Shown here in pieces: positions 1-12,799 of a stretch of DNA of 64,000 bases (positions are counted from its first letter, which is position 1; every line of letters begins with the position of its first letter). This DNA is from Solen grandis (lineage: Eukaryota; Mollusca; Bivalvia; Adapedonta; Solenidae). The notes beneath the pieces were generated by a model. The model saw only the letters and a program-made list of their open reading frames with translations. It made no database searches and was not told the DNA's origin. A program made the position numbers and the translations under genes. The stretch is taken from assembly GCA_021229015.1 (NCBI GenBank), contig CM037791.1, forward strand, positions 52,800,808 to 52,864,807, in the 5' to 3' direction.

Positions 1-230
1 GACGGAGTGTCGCGCGAAAGAACCAAATTGCTAGCTCAAGGTCGATGTCAGACTAAGTGGTCAATTATAAAAAGTCAATGACAATATGCTAGTCCTGGCT
101 GTAACTTGAAAATGCCTCACTGGATTTCCAAATATTTTGACACAAATGTTCATCATATTAAGGCAGGGTGTCGTGCGAAAGAATCAGATTGCTCGCTTTA
201 TATCAAAAGGTCAATGTCATACTTAGAGGT
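1..230. repeat. Degenerate ~160-bp direct repeat
   Basis: Two diverged direct copies of one sequence are visible, at about 5-60 and 167-230. Both contain the string GTGTCGYGCGAAAGAA followed by a CAGATTGCT-like stretch and AAGGTC. No coding frame is shared between the copies, so this is probably the edge of a dispersed repeat that continues left of the window. Confidence 0.5.
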
Positions 231-379
231 TACAGGTATATTCTTCCTGCATGCCAGACAATATTTATTGCAAAAACTTTGATGGTATGTCAGCTGGTAA
301 ATAACATCATATTTATTGACTGTACAAATTGCAGGAAGTGGGTATTAATCCTTCGGTAATAGGTCAGTTTAATTTAGTA

Positions 380-600
380 CCTAGTACAAGACATATCATG
401 TATATTATATATTTGGTACCTTTACACAATGTATTTCATGTATATTATATATTTGGTGCCTATACACAAAATATATCACGTATATTATATATTTGGTACC
501 TATACACAAAATAAATCATGTATATCATATATTTGGTACCTATACACAAGATAAATCATGTATATCATATATTCGGTACCTATATACTAGATTAAGCATG
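380..600. repeat. 40-bp tandem repeat, about five copies
   Basis: A 40-bp unit containing TATATTATATATTTGGTACC recurs with starts near 397, 437, 477, 517 and 557. Copies differ by a few substitutions. The short open frames over this stretch follow from the repeat and are not considered genes. Confidence 0.85.
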
Positions 601-1357
601 TTTGTCGTATGAGTCAGTAGCTTTCTGATTTGAATGAAATAAAACTGATTCTATAGATGTGTTTGTGATGTTGTGTATATGAGATTATCTTGTACACGTA
701 TATAATGACTTTAATGCCTGTATTCGCTTTGTACTTCTCGAATATTGGCAGGATCGGACAGCGAGAAGTCAGCGATTATCATATTTTCAGAGTTTCGACA
801 ATATTCATTTATAAATAATTCCTAATAAATATTATATATACGTACGTCTAGTGTGTCTAGCTTTTTCTGTTCTTTTAAGGATGGTATTTCAAACTTTTGC
901 ATGTTATCTACTACAGTGTCACGGAAAACTTACGTATAATGAATAGGAGTTTGTTGTCATACTTATTGTTTGGGATATGGGCGTTTTTAACGCTCTCAGC
1001 AAAATATATTGCAGATGACATTTGGGAAAAGATGATATAGGTTTATACAACAAGCAAATTAAAACTGATGTTCATTGTTAAACTCTAGGAGCTAGTATAT
1101 CAGCAATCAAACATCGCTTCTATCTGGGAATGGAACTGGGATCGAGGTTAACCATCTCAGTATGCAACTGCATTGCATGGTCACCGATTTGTCTTATCAT
1201 GTCATCTAAAACAAAGAATTGGTGATTGAAACATTACAGCTTTAGCGATATGAAGTAGATTTATAAACACATCTGGCAGTGATTGCATCTGAGTCAGATT
1301 AATTATCGACCATAACGATGATCTACACAATCCCTATTCTTCTTCCCTGTTTTAAAT
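601..1357. other. No gene seen
   Basis: AT-rich DNA between the 40-bp array and the first Helentron-like element. I see no supported coding frame, RNA gene or clear repeat in it. Confidence 0.5.
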
Positions 1358-2220
1358 TTGTCCGTAAGACAGCATGCTCGACTATTTGATTGCTTGTCAA
1401 TAAAAAAAATACTGCAATTAAAGGCAAAATGAGATATCTCTGTATTATCAAAATATACACAATAGCAATAAACATGCCCTCCAAGTTTAAAAGCAATATC
1501 TCAAAGAGTTCAGTGAAAATGTGAGTTAACACAAAAAGATTAATCAAGTCAGAAAAGGGGAATAATTATGTCAAAATCCAGGACAGAGTAATATACTTAC
1601 AAGTAGAGGTGATGGCCATAAACAGGTAAATCAAAGGTTTAAAGCAATACCTCACACTGTTAAGTGAAAATATGAGGTGGTGTGAAAACCTTACCGAGAT
1701 TCTAAATAAAAAAGGGGCATTACTATTTTAAAAATCATGACAGAGCCTGACCTCCAACACAGGTATGCAATTTCATGTGTGAATTATGAAGGACATCCAT
1801 AGAAAAAAAATGTAGATAATAGCAATTTTTAAACAAAAGTTTTAACATTTTTATAAGTCCGAAAAGGGCCATAAAAATGCAAAAATATTTTGAAAAGGTA
1901 CTGTTTCTGTTTTGACTTGAAGTTTGAGGGACATCCTTCGAGAAATAGTGGAGATAATTGCAATGTTAAACAAAAGTTTAACATTTCTTCTAAGTCCAAA
2001 AAGGGCCATAAATATGCAAAAATATATGGGAAAAGTTAATGTTCCTGTTTTTACTGGTTGGTCTGTGTGAAGTGAAGTTTGAGGGACATCCATTGAATAA
2101 TAGTGGGGAAAATGGCAATGTTAAAGAATACCTTAACATTTCTTGGAACGACGACGCCGACGCAGACGCCAACGCCGGGGTGATTCCATTAGCTCATCCT
2201 ATTCTTCGAATAGTCGAGCT
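1358..2220 (-). mobile_element. Helentron-like non-coding element (AGCTCGAC family), minus orientation
   Basis: Read on the minus strand, the element begins after a T-run at 2220 with AGCTCGACTATTCGAA, the same start as the plus-strand element at 41518. Near its other end the motif GCTCGACTATT recurs at 1376-1386 beside a decayed short hairpin, matching the 3' arrangement of the 41518 copy. The interior holds imperfect internal repeats with the word GGATGTCCCTC and a TATGGCCC motif, and is clearly homologous to 47656-48400. There is no coding capacity. The right (5') boundary is firm; the left (3') boundary is approximate because the hairpin and terminal CTTG are eroded. Confidence 0.7.
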
Positions 2221-2379
2221 AAAATCGCCCAACCTCGTTACATCACTAAAGATTAACGCATAAATTTTGTGTCAACTGTGGGTTTGAAGAAAAAAAGACT
2301 ATATCAAAATGTACTGGTTTGCTATTGCGAAGACAAAAGGGTCATTTTTGATTTATATTCTAAGTTTGTGTGCTTGCCG

Positions 2380-2740
2380 TAACATGTTACACGTTCTGCA
2401 ACATGGCGTGTTTACCAGTTCAGGGTAGTGATTTCGTAAGTTCAGTCTATGAAGTTAGCGCATGCGCGAAAAGTGATTGTCATTAGCCAAATGACGGCAA
2501 CTGAAAAAAAGAAAATTTAAATATAGGTTTTATGGTTCTACATATAGTTTCAATACCGTTTGTGATGGTATTGGCGGCTAGGTAAATCGCCCATTTTTGC
2601 TTACAATTACGGGTGGTTACATCGGGTGACCATGCGTTTGAAAGGCCTTATACACACATATAGTTAAAAATCAAATTCTTAGTCAATGGCCGTCTGTTAA
2701 CGAGCTGCTTTAAAATAACATTCTGAATCTTTTGTTTTGT
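2380..2740 (+). repeat. Dispersed repeat family A, copy 1
   Basis: This stretch aligns by eye with 27705-28130 in the same orientation and with 20032-20405 reversed. Shared landmarks are CAGGGTAGTGATTTCGTAAG, TATGAAGTTAGC, a TACCG-TGTGATGGTATTG segment and GAACGAGCTGCTTTAAA. The landmarks keep the same order and spacing, so it is a multi-copy element. No coding frame survives and termini are not defined. Confidence 0.7.
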
Positions 2741-3189
2741 CTCACGATTTCCCCAATTTTTTATAAATATATATGATAATTCGTTCTCCAAATCGAAATT
2801 CTGGGAAAATGTGTGAAACTATTATAACATAAAAGTTATACACTTTGTAAGTAAACTGCGGGGTTGAACTTAGTATGGGTAAAAAATTATGACAAACCTT
2901 CTTAACCATATAAATCTATTTAAGTTTCCATTGTCAAGTTAATAACCCAAACTGGCCAATATCCGATTTAAAAAAAGATAAATGAAAAATATTACTTAAC
3001 ATTAAATGGGAATAAGTATGTGCTGTGAGGTCCTGTCTTTGAGACGCAAAGTCCAGCAAAGTGACAGACTTATCTATGCTTTAAATTTCTGGGTATCACT
3101 AACGATTTGACCAATGGATGGACAAAAATCGAACAAGCAAAGACGGTGTCTTGTATCATCTAAACTTAGTAAACGATCAGTAATCGTCA
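2741..3189. other. No gene seen
   Basis: AT-rich sequence without a supported gene or clear repeat. Confidence 0.4.
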
Positions 3190-3500
3190 AAAATGTTGTA
3201 ATATGGTCCGACAAAACAACGTGATCAATGCTGAGACAATAACACATCATCCGGCCAAACAATGTAGTCCGGGACAACATGGTCCGGCAAAACACTGTTG
3301 TCTCCAGGGACTGGTTAGACAAAATATATGATCAGATCAAATACTAGTAACGTTGTCCAGTGACTGGTGAGTTAAGACTACAAGGTCCGGCTAAACAACG
3401 TGGTCTGGTGACCTGTGAGACTAGAAGACATTGTTCGGCCAAGTAGCGTAATCCAGTGACTTGTTATATTAGGCAACACGGTCCGGCCAAACAACATTGA
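3190..3500. repeat. Degenerate GGTCCGGC-AAACAAC tandem repeat
   Basis: Variants of GGTCCGGCCAAACAAC recur about every 30-60 bases, for example near 3250, 3283, 3385, 3435 and 3480. They often sit next to CCAGTGACTGGT-like words. The spacing is irregular, so this is an old, diverged minisatellite. Confidence 0.6.
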
Positions 3501-4531
3501 CTAAAAAGAAATTTTAAAATTCGTGTGACAATGTTTAACAAGTCCAATCGTGGGCATTAATACTGTTCTTCTTGGGGCAAATCGCTTGGAAAATATGTAA
3601 CGCACATCTACACTTCGTTATAAATACATGTGCAAATTTGATCTCAATCGGTAAAAAAATGTAGAAGTTCGCGACACAAGAGAAGGACGGACGGACAGAC
3701 TTACTCCCATATACCCTCTCTCAAACTTCATTAGCGGGGACATTCTTATGTTAACCAATTAACCCTGGCAGAAGTGAAACCATTTATATTTTATAAATAC
3801 TAGAAGAAGTCCCACTAATCGCGAGAATGTTTTTTTTTTGTTTTGTTTGTTTGTTTTTTTGTTTTTTTACCGTTAGGATTCGTCTGAACAGATTTGAGTT
3901 ATATCATGCCCAATGCCCAATCACATAAATAAACCGGCCTTGACGGCGCTTGGCTGTGAAGCTTGATCCCAATTGGGGCACGCCGTTTCTTTCTGATGGT
4001 CATTCGTATTCCACCGCTGTACTAACCAAGTTTAACACACGAAATGAAGAACAAACTATTAAAAAAAGGACCCACTGCTGTCACATGGTGTGTGTGTGTG
4101 TGTGTTTTAATTTCACAGAGGAGGATAACGATTGCAGCATTGGAATATAGTTCAGAATGAATTAATTAATGAAAACTTTCAAATAGTTTCATTGCGAACT
4201 GCTTTTATGATGATTCAAAAAGTATTTAATATTCAATGTTTCTATACTTTTGATCAGTAAAATACACATAAATCCGCGGTAAATGAGTTTTCTGTTTTGA
4301 CAAGATTCTTGGCATTGAGCCCATTGCAGAGATGTTATGTGAGGAACGAACGACAACTCTGCTTGGAGATTGTCTTTTAACACGGCTGCGTGGCCAGTCG
4401 AGGTTCCTGCAGATTCGAACAATACGAAGAATCCACTTTACCAAACGATGTTCCCAAGAAATGTAACTATTTTTAGATTTTTCCAATTTCGATGGATTCA
4501 CCATAAATTCTCGAAAACTGTACAATTTTAT
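3501..4531. other. No gene; simple repeats
   Basis: Contains a GGACGGACGGACAGAC motif near 3687, a T/G-rich tract at about 3829-3868 and a (GT)n microsatellite at about 4087-4104. No supported gene. Confidence 0.5.
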
Positions 4532-6119
4532 TTATTCAAATAACACAATTCCTGAATGGTTACTGAATAACCGTGATACTCTGTATACATAGTGTTGTTT
4601 CGTAACAGCGCAAAATCCGACACAAAAATCAGCTCGTTCATTTAGTAATATAGATTTTAAAACAAGATGGTTGGGCTGAAACGAGTACTCGGGTATCCGG
4701 CTGTATCCGGATACAAATTTTTTATCCGTTACCGGATGTAGGCATTTTCTTGTCATGTACTTCTTTTCTGTATAACATAATACATACGTCAATGGCCAAT
4801 TCGCAATGACATCCTTTAAAGATATATAACGAAGTGAAGTTGCGAATATTAAAAAGATATCGTTCCATTCACGGATAGCCGATGTAAGAAAAGAGTTAAA
4901 ACATGTAGTTGTTCTGGAGTAAATACCAGAAATGTCAGCATTTCTTAGGCAATAGAAACAGTTTTCAACAGTTCTTGGTATTAAAGATGACAGATATACG
5001 AATGTTTGGTAATTTTTCATTTTGTAAATTATTAATAAACGGTGTTTTCTTCGTCTTTCTGGAGATGTCTTCCGGAAAATTCTCACAAAGAGTTTAATAG
5101 TGCTGACAAATTTTAGTGGCGCCTGAAACTAGTCATGCATATTCATTCTATGTATGTTCAACTTGTTCAGCCTTGTATATGTGAAATTGCTTCAGATAAT
5201 GTCTCTATTTCAATGGTAGACCTTACGAAGGACAAATATGTGGATTCTAATGTCCCACGATCTAGAGTAAACTTAAGTCTACGTAAAAAGAAATACACGT
5301 TGCCACCCTTTGCTTGAGATATACGTTATGTAAGTGTGCCAGGACCAGTCATTTTGTCAAGTACATACCCGTACCAAAATTATTTGGTTGCGCTTTGTGA
5401 GCTTTTGATATGCGGTTACATGAGTCAGATTTGGCATCAGGGAAAATACATAAGAGGTCAAGCCATGGACAATGTCGTATATAAATACCAAAAAGATTAA
5501 CGAACCCAAAATTGATCCCTGTATCACACTGACCTAAAACAACCCGGTCAGATTTAGAGCCAAGAAGAACAATCCTTGAAGATAGATAATCAGTGAACCA
5601 TGCCAAGAGTAGACTATCTATACCTATATATTTATAAAGAAACTCTTAACACGAAAAAAGTTAAAAGTGTGGTTTATAAATAAGACGTTCAAAAACAAAA
5701 CCTTTTCCAGTGTACTAAGTAATGATATAGGTGTATAGTTAGCAGAGAGGGATCACTTGTCTTAAACACTGCTGTAAATAAAAGGAGGAAACGGTTCATT
5801 AAACGATTCGACAAGAATCTTGTTATTGATACCATCGGGTCGTACTGCCTTCCCATGTTCATTTCTGCTATATTTAAAAGAATATTTATAAAACCTTTAC
5901 AATATATATGGTATCAATTACCCTCCAGTCTCTAAAGATATTTCCTTTGGTTCGGAGAATCTCAACATGTTGAGAAAAATTATACATGACACCAAATTGT
6001 ACTAGGCATCTAGTATTCGAAAACATAAAAAGATCAATAAGTGATTCTGAATATTCACTTATACCTGGAATGTTATATTTCAGTAACAGGTTATGTACCT
6101 TACGGCGTGGCGATCTCAT
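4532..6119 (-). pseudogene. Degenerate LINE (non-LTR retrotransposon): endonuclease and reverse transcriptase remnants
   Basis: Three reading frames on the minus strand carry pieces of one LINE in the correct 5' to 3' order. At about 5950-6119 a piece with SLIDLF and a following GV segment resembles the end of an EEP endonuclease domain. At 5745-5850 there is a KAVRPDGINNK segment and at 5709-5741 NYTPISLLST, both typical reverse-transcriptase N-terminal motifs. At about 5485-5540 the QGSILGS motif corresponds to the conserved PQGSxLGP. The uninterrupted 184-codon frame 5086-4532 resembles the C-terminal part of CR1/L2-type ORF2, with LRNAD and SFLTSAIREWND. The catalytic FADD is not recognisable and endonuclease and RT lie too close together, so the copy has internal deletions and many frameshifts. 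The assignment to CR1/L2 is by motif memory; RT identity is fairly sure. Confidence 0.75.
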
Positions 6120-9100
6120 GGAAGATTAAATCACCCTAATTACAATATCAGATACTTTCAACTCTACAGCGTCTCGAATGGGATTTTCTATCATGTCAAA
6201 ACATACGCTATGTGTTCTATAGAAATTACTTTAACGAACGTGCTTTCAGTGTTTTCGTTAAAATTATTCTTGTACATCCTGTAACTTGGGTTTGGGAGCT
6301 CATATAGCGTCAATTTCGTTTGCTTGACTGTCGGTACAGAGATTGTTATATACGTAGGGTTTTACCATCCTAGGATATTTTCATTCATCAGCTATTAATA
6401 TTAAAGTGGCCCGAGACATAATTTTAGGTGGTTTCCATCTCTTTTAATTTTGCATAGCTCAGACAGGGTTAATTGTAGGGTTTCATGACCAGATATTTTA
6501 GAGTTTTATATTTATTTTAAAATAATCTTTGTTGATTATAATATTTGATCACCGTGATTTTTGTGTCATCATAATCATTTTTTTCGAATCATTGGTCTCT
6601 AATCATCGGCTAGACAAGCCTAAGAAAAATTAATTATATGTGCATATAATTTTGAACGTTTAGATATAATTAACCCCGATTACACTTACATTACCAAAAG
6701 CATATGATTATTTGTTTTGATTATAACTTCAATCAAAATACATTCTAGACAAAAACAATAACACTTGTGTTGGCCACCATTTTAATTATTTAGCAAATAT
6801 TGCGACAGTACAAACATAAACGCTGGAGCATAATTTTCACATTTTCGTCATAAAGGCAATATTTGCTGAAATATTAGCAAAGATTATCTTTTTTCATTAA
6901 TTAAACTATTTCCTTCTTGAAATATTTCCTTTCAGCCCTTAATCAATCATTAAGACCCTATATTGATTTCTCTCGGATTTAAACAGTCATTATTTTACTT
7001 TGTGTCCGCCGTTATACCAGTTACAGTCAGCTGAAGTTTACCATGTTCTTCACGTGCACCTTATGCTGTAGATGATCATCGCAGGCTTTCGAATGGCGTC
7101 AGAACACAACTCCGTGCAGTAGTTATTTCAGTACAAGCGCACCGGCTTTTTCTCACAATATCGCGGTGGGGACGAGGGTATACGAGATTTCCTTCACATC
7201 CTTATATGAGTTGCTTATCTTTGGGTTTAGGTCTTTGATACTATTTACATTACAGTGCACAAAGGTAAGATAAACTTACAAGTGGCGCTCTCAGTAGATG
7301 CTATCGAGAAATCTTCATTACTTAATACTACTTAATGGACTTTGGGTTAAGTTTATCATCACCAGTGACACATATCCAACGAGAGACATCAATGCAAAGA
7401 AAGAACGAAACACACCGATAAGTAAAATCGGCGTTTCTCTTAAATGTGACACCTGGTGTATGATTTCTGATTTTCTACTGTACAAGAGGTAACTTGGGGT
7501 AATTGCAAAATGTGTGTCCATAAAGCAAAGACAAAGAAGACATGGTCTATAATTAAAGACGTACATGTAAGTCGCCATGATGACATATTTTGGTCGTGAT
7601 TTATTATGTTATGGGCTCAAGACGACACTAAAAAAGACAAAAGTTTTGTCATGACAACATTACATAATGTCGAAAACGCATTGGTAAATATGGAAGACTT
7701 GAAGAAGGAAATAGTTGGGATAGTACATTAAAAACGTGCAGGAGAGAATATGGAACAAACGAAAACTAGAGGAAAATGAAGAGTATGGGGCCATATGTAT
7801 AGCCGAGGAATTAGTTTAACGAGGCTAATTTAAATAAAAGCTGTACGTGGAGGTAAAAGATGTGTCGAAAGATATTATGAACGGTTCATATAGCAGATAA
7901 TGTGTTTACATGTTCATAAAATACAGTCCTCTTATTATAGTCATTCTCTAACTATATCAATTTTAGATCAATGGAAGGCATGAGAGTCTGGTTAGCTCAC
8001 CAACGGAAAACACACCGAACTGTTACATATCTCAAAAGGGAGATATTACATGTACATATATATATAACGGTAAATAGCGAAAATAATTGGCATGTAGTGG
8101 CAAACTACAATATCTTGCCTACTTTACCAAGAAGTTATTCAGGCCTTATTCCTCAGATGCATGTTAGCATCTTTTTTTTTTTTTCTTTTTTTTTTGTTGT
8201 TGTTGTTTGCTGTTGTTTGTTGTTTTGTTGAATATTGTAACAGTCCTGAAATATGTTTTAAACTATTGTTGCAAAAGAGAGCCAAAATAAATAAATTTCG
8301 AAATAGGGTAAAGTAGGCTAGGAAACATAAGAGTAAAGTAGGCTAGCATTTTCAGTTATTGCATTGCAGTGAAAATTGTTATAACAAAGGTTAGAATGTT
8401 TTTATTCAATTTATTGATTTTCCAAATGTTAATTTAATGTACGAAAAATGAAGTAAGGTACTGTAGGAAAACGTACATACTCTAGTCTGTTAAGGGGATT
8501 GTTAAACTAAGAAAAACTAACTATGCATAAAATGAGGAAAGGGAATGAGAAACAGAACTGAGTACAGTATACATCTTCGTCGTCATGACAATGATGTCTC
8601 ATACAAATACCGTGGACAGTCGTCACTTTGATTGCCTTAATTTTTGGATAAATATGTCCTTCTTCTTCTTCTTCTTCTTTTCTTTTATTGTAATGGCTAG
8701 CAATCATTTCTTTTATTATTATGGCCATATTTTAGACCTTAAATACTCATTATAATGAATGCTAGATGAATTTAAGGACATCATGATTAACACTTGTTTT
8801 CACGATTTATCACAGTGGATGTTGTTTTTTTTATCAATCGACATATCATAAAGGGATACCAAGGTCCTTTTTGTACCAAAAACGAATGAAAGTTGTTACA
8901 GAAACAAATGATCTTCGTTTTAAATGTATTTTGTTTGTATTTCATATTGATGTATGGCTCTGTAAATTAAGTATCCATGTCATCGTTGTTTTACTATGAC
9001 AAAATATCTGTTCAATATATGCTGTCAAAATTTAAAATGCTTTCTTTCTAGTCTTCAGAAAACTTGTAACTACCATACTTGAAGCAAGAGCTCTTTGTTT

Positions 9101-11299
9101 TCTCGAAAACATCTTTGAGAGCAGAAATAGCATGAGAAAGTAACTTTTTTAATTTTAACTCTTTTAAAATTACAGTGAATATTTCCAATGGGGCTAATGA
9201 ACACTATGTTACCCTTCCACGTGAAATAACACAGCTGTAAGGGTTATGGTGCAATATTTGCCCTTCTGTGTATAAATACGCAAGCCCCGCAAATTAATCG
9301 GGTTATAAAAGTGTCACGGGAGGATTTCATTTTAAATTATATTGACTGATCCCAGAAGCGACAATTAACAAAAACTCTCAATTATATTTTAAAAAAAAGA
9401 AGAAATAACCCTGAATAAAGAGAATTTTAACCGTCACACGTTTTACTCGTAGGAAAGTTTAAAAATATAAAATACTTTTGCCTCGATACGACCCATAACT
9501 GTAGCAAATGAAAGCAAGGATTACGATACCATATTTATGAATTATGAAATTAGTCTTTTCCGCCAGGTATATCTATAGGCATATCTGCTTACCGGTCAAA
9601 TTAGTCTAATTTTTTAGCTTTGAAATTTAAACAATTAAAATGATTTGTTTTCCATCATTAAATTTGGAAATGAATGTATTGATATGTTCAACTGATGCAG
9701 CAATTAAGCATTTCTCAATTCATACTGTCTCCTTTAATCATTTTATCACATTCTTTGTCTAATGTGTCATTGCTATGTATATTAAAAACGTCCAGGGTAT
9801 CATTACATGTTTAGCGTGTCTGCAACAACTTACTGCGCAATTAATTGCTAATCGCATAAAACTGGTCACGTGGCATGTCTGCTCTCTGTCGGGATGGAGG
9901 AAACTTATCTTTGTTGAAAAGAGACAAAGGAATTCGATTTTCGGTTTTTCCAAACCAAAAGGTTATAAACAAAATTCTATGTTAAATTTGGTATCATATC
10001 TGTTGTGATTTCACGGACATTTATATTGATATCCATCATCATTATTTAATACCAATTGTTTTTTCGCGGACTACATATGTTTTATGTTATATTAGTTTGT
10101 GGATTGCTACACTAAAAAGAAGAAATAAATCTCTTTCACCATAAACGGACTTAATCATGATTATTTGAAAGCTCCTGCAGTTCCTTGATAACAAAATCAA
10201 ATAGATACCAGGGTTTTTGTCAATTTTACAGAAAATGTGTTTCGACCGTTTCCAATTAAACGGTTGTGTCGAAATCGAACTACACTGTTTACTCGTAACA
10301 AGTTGATGGTCATTACTGCTTTGTGGTTGTTTAGTTAAACAGGTAGGTCCAGAATCAATCGATTATGACTCGTCACGATGACCTGTCTCACACTGGTTTC
10401 CATAATTATTATTCTATGGACACACACTCTTCTCAGGAAAACGATTAGAAAAATCGCGATGTATAACATGTTTTTTTTTTATGTAAGCAGGCATATTTGA
10501 AACGTTAAAAAGGGAAGCTTAACAAGCCCGTTAGTGATCATGTTTCTGTATATCTAGATGAGGTAATTATTACATCTTGGATTCTAATTCATTTTATACT
10601 CAGACTCGAGAATTTCAATGTTTAAAAATATGTTTTATCCAATCTTTACATTTATCTGTGATAAAAAAACAACAAAACAAATGGTATTCAGTAGCATATT
10701 ATGACAATAGCGTCTGCATACACTGAGAATTTTTTAAAACGCAATATTTAAAAATGAAAATCCTAGTAACATATGTATTCCGGTATTAATGGACATTGAC
10801 AATGATTAGCATTCATATCTGATCAACAACTTCTAGTAAATTCATGTCAAAATATCAACTAGAAACCCTCATTATCGAAAATTAAAATGAATAGCTTGTG
10901 TAACTATGCAGGTAGCATATCTCTTTCTCATCGACAACGCGCTGATGGGGAATGTTGTCCATTTCTTGTACCAAGGTTGACATTTCAAGGTGCTGGACGA
11001 TGGGGTCTCAAACGTCTTGTTAACTCGCTCGATCGGCGACATGTCTGGGGATCTAGCCGTATGGGCAGGAGCATATTCCTCCCCTGAAATTTCGCTACAT
11101 AAATGTAAATATAACAGGACGCAGCCTACGTCTTACAGTTCGGGCATGATTAGGCCGCCTGAAATACAAACATTGATGGGAGTCTCTAACTTCGATTGGC
11201 CTTTCTTAGTTCCCCTACCGGCATTGCCGAAGAGGACTATAGGTTTGCACTTCGTCAGTACGTCAGTAACACATACGTTTTCCGGACTTTGTTTTCTAA
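6120..11299. other. Long region without a supported gene
   Basis: AT-rich DNA with only short chance frames. It includes a T/TTG-rich tract at about 8170-8235 and a TTC-rich tract at about 8655-8680. The open frame at 10990-11316 has no family I recognise and no supporting codon or splice context. I see no tRNA or other RNA gene here. Confidence 0.5.
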
Positions 11300-11600
11300 A
11301 CGCTTGCAGATATTGATCTAATATTTGGTATTTGAGTATACCACCATGATCATTACAGATAAGTTCGGGTTTCGATCCGGTCCATTGATTTCTTTATTTT
11401 TTTGACGGAATTACGGGCCTTGAACTTAGACAATTTCTTTAAAATAGCAATTTTCCAGATTTTATTCTACACGCTTGTAGATATTGGTCTTATATTGAGT
11501 ATGTGATCAAGTTTGAGTTTCGTTCCGGTCCACTGCCTTTAGGCGAAATTGTGGGCCTTGGTCTTCGGAAATTTCTTAAAATAACAGGGAAATTAGTGGG
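11300..11600. repeat. Two-copy direct repeat, ~170 bp
   Basis: Starts near 11300 and 11470 share ACGCTTG-AGATATTG, then a TTCG-TCCGGTCCA segment, then GGCCTTG and an AATTTCTTAAAAT-like end. The second copy is diverged. It resembles the internal tandem units found in the Helentron-like elements elsewhere in the window, but no terminal structures are visible. Confidence 0.6.
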
Positions 11601-12739
11601 GTTTTTATTTCTTACGTAATGCATCAAAACTAATAAAATGTGGCCTTATACTTACCCACGGACTTACATCCTGAGCGGCTGGCCGGAAGCGGAGCCGGCT
11701 GTGTACACGGCAAAGATTGGCATGTTGTCGAGATACTGTTATCTGTGGCTGCCTTGACGGAGGGCGATCCTTTTAACTTCCGGTGACGTGGAATATTTCA
11801 CAAAGACGAACAATCGTATATTAAGCGCGATGGTACTGGTGCGCGATGTTGGCGACCCTATTTCCGACTCTGAGCATACCAAGAACGTCTGAGCGTTTCT
11901 GTTTGGCAAGCGCGGCATGATGACCGACATATTTTTGTTGTTGTTATTGTTGTTGTTTTGTGTTGCTATTGTTGTTTAATTTTTCACCCTCTTTTATTTT
12001 CATATTACATAAAGTATATTTTGATGATTTAAAACATAAATTCATACTGAATGACACCATTTTATACAAACGTTTATAACCTTATCACGAGTAGACGAAC
12101 AGAAGATAAACATTTATATATATCATATATACTTAGGTCATTCTTTCGCTACAATACATCTGGTGATGTTTCATGTCTGACTTTAATGTGAGAAAAAAAT
12201 CACATGACCGACATGTATGTGACCAACTTATTTTCGTATATGCCTTTCTAAATGGCTCAAATAAATCAGGTTTAAATTTGATTACACTAGTAGGTTCGCG
12301 AAGCACGAGCAAAAAGTACCTGATAAGTTGAAGCACAGCCAACTGTTGTGCAAATTCTTCACCGATATTGGCGCATCTTATACCCTTACAGACACAATGG
12401 AAAAAATAGACTGGTTCTGTTGCTCTGTTTTAGTAAAACTCGTTGTTTATAAAGTAAAGGGTTTTGAAGTCCCTCAGTGTGTACTACTCGTAGATAGTGT
12501 ATTGTAGATTCATTTAATATTTATCAAGATACTGGTAATTTACAATTTTCCATCTGAGTCTAAACTATTAAATTGGGGAAAAAGTAATTACAATGTATTT
12601 CTGTACTTGTTGTCTTGCCTAGTAAGCGGAGTTGTAATCCTCTGCACAAGGTCGGGGTATATTGGTGCTCAAGATGGTTCCCATCTTGCGGATGGCAGCA
12701 GTCATTTCAGAACAAACAACATTTCCAGTATCCGCATAT
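11601..12739. other. No gene seen
   Basis: No supported coding sequence. A TTG-rich tract lies at about 11935-11965 and TA-rich DNA at 12110-12135. Confidence 0.4.
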
Positions 12740-12742
12740 GTG

Positions 12743-12795
12743 TGTGAGAGAGAGAGAGAGGGGGGGGGGGGGGGGGAGAGAGAGAGAGAGAGAGG
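12743..12795. repeat. (GA)n-(G)n-(GA)n compound microsatellite
   Basis: A GA dinucleotide run, then about 16 consecutive G, then another GA run. Open frames across it on either strand are products of the repeat. Confidence 0.95.
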
Positions 12796-12799
12796 AAAA

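Noticed and set aside
10887..11316. Two overlapping plus frames as a gene
   Set aside because: Higher GC than the surroundings made it worth a look, but no domain or exon boundary could be supported.
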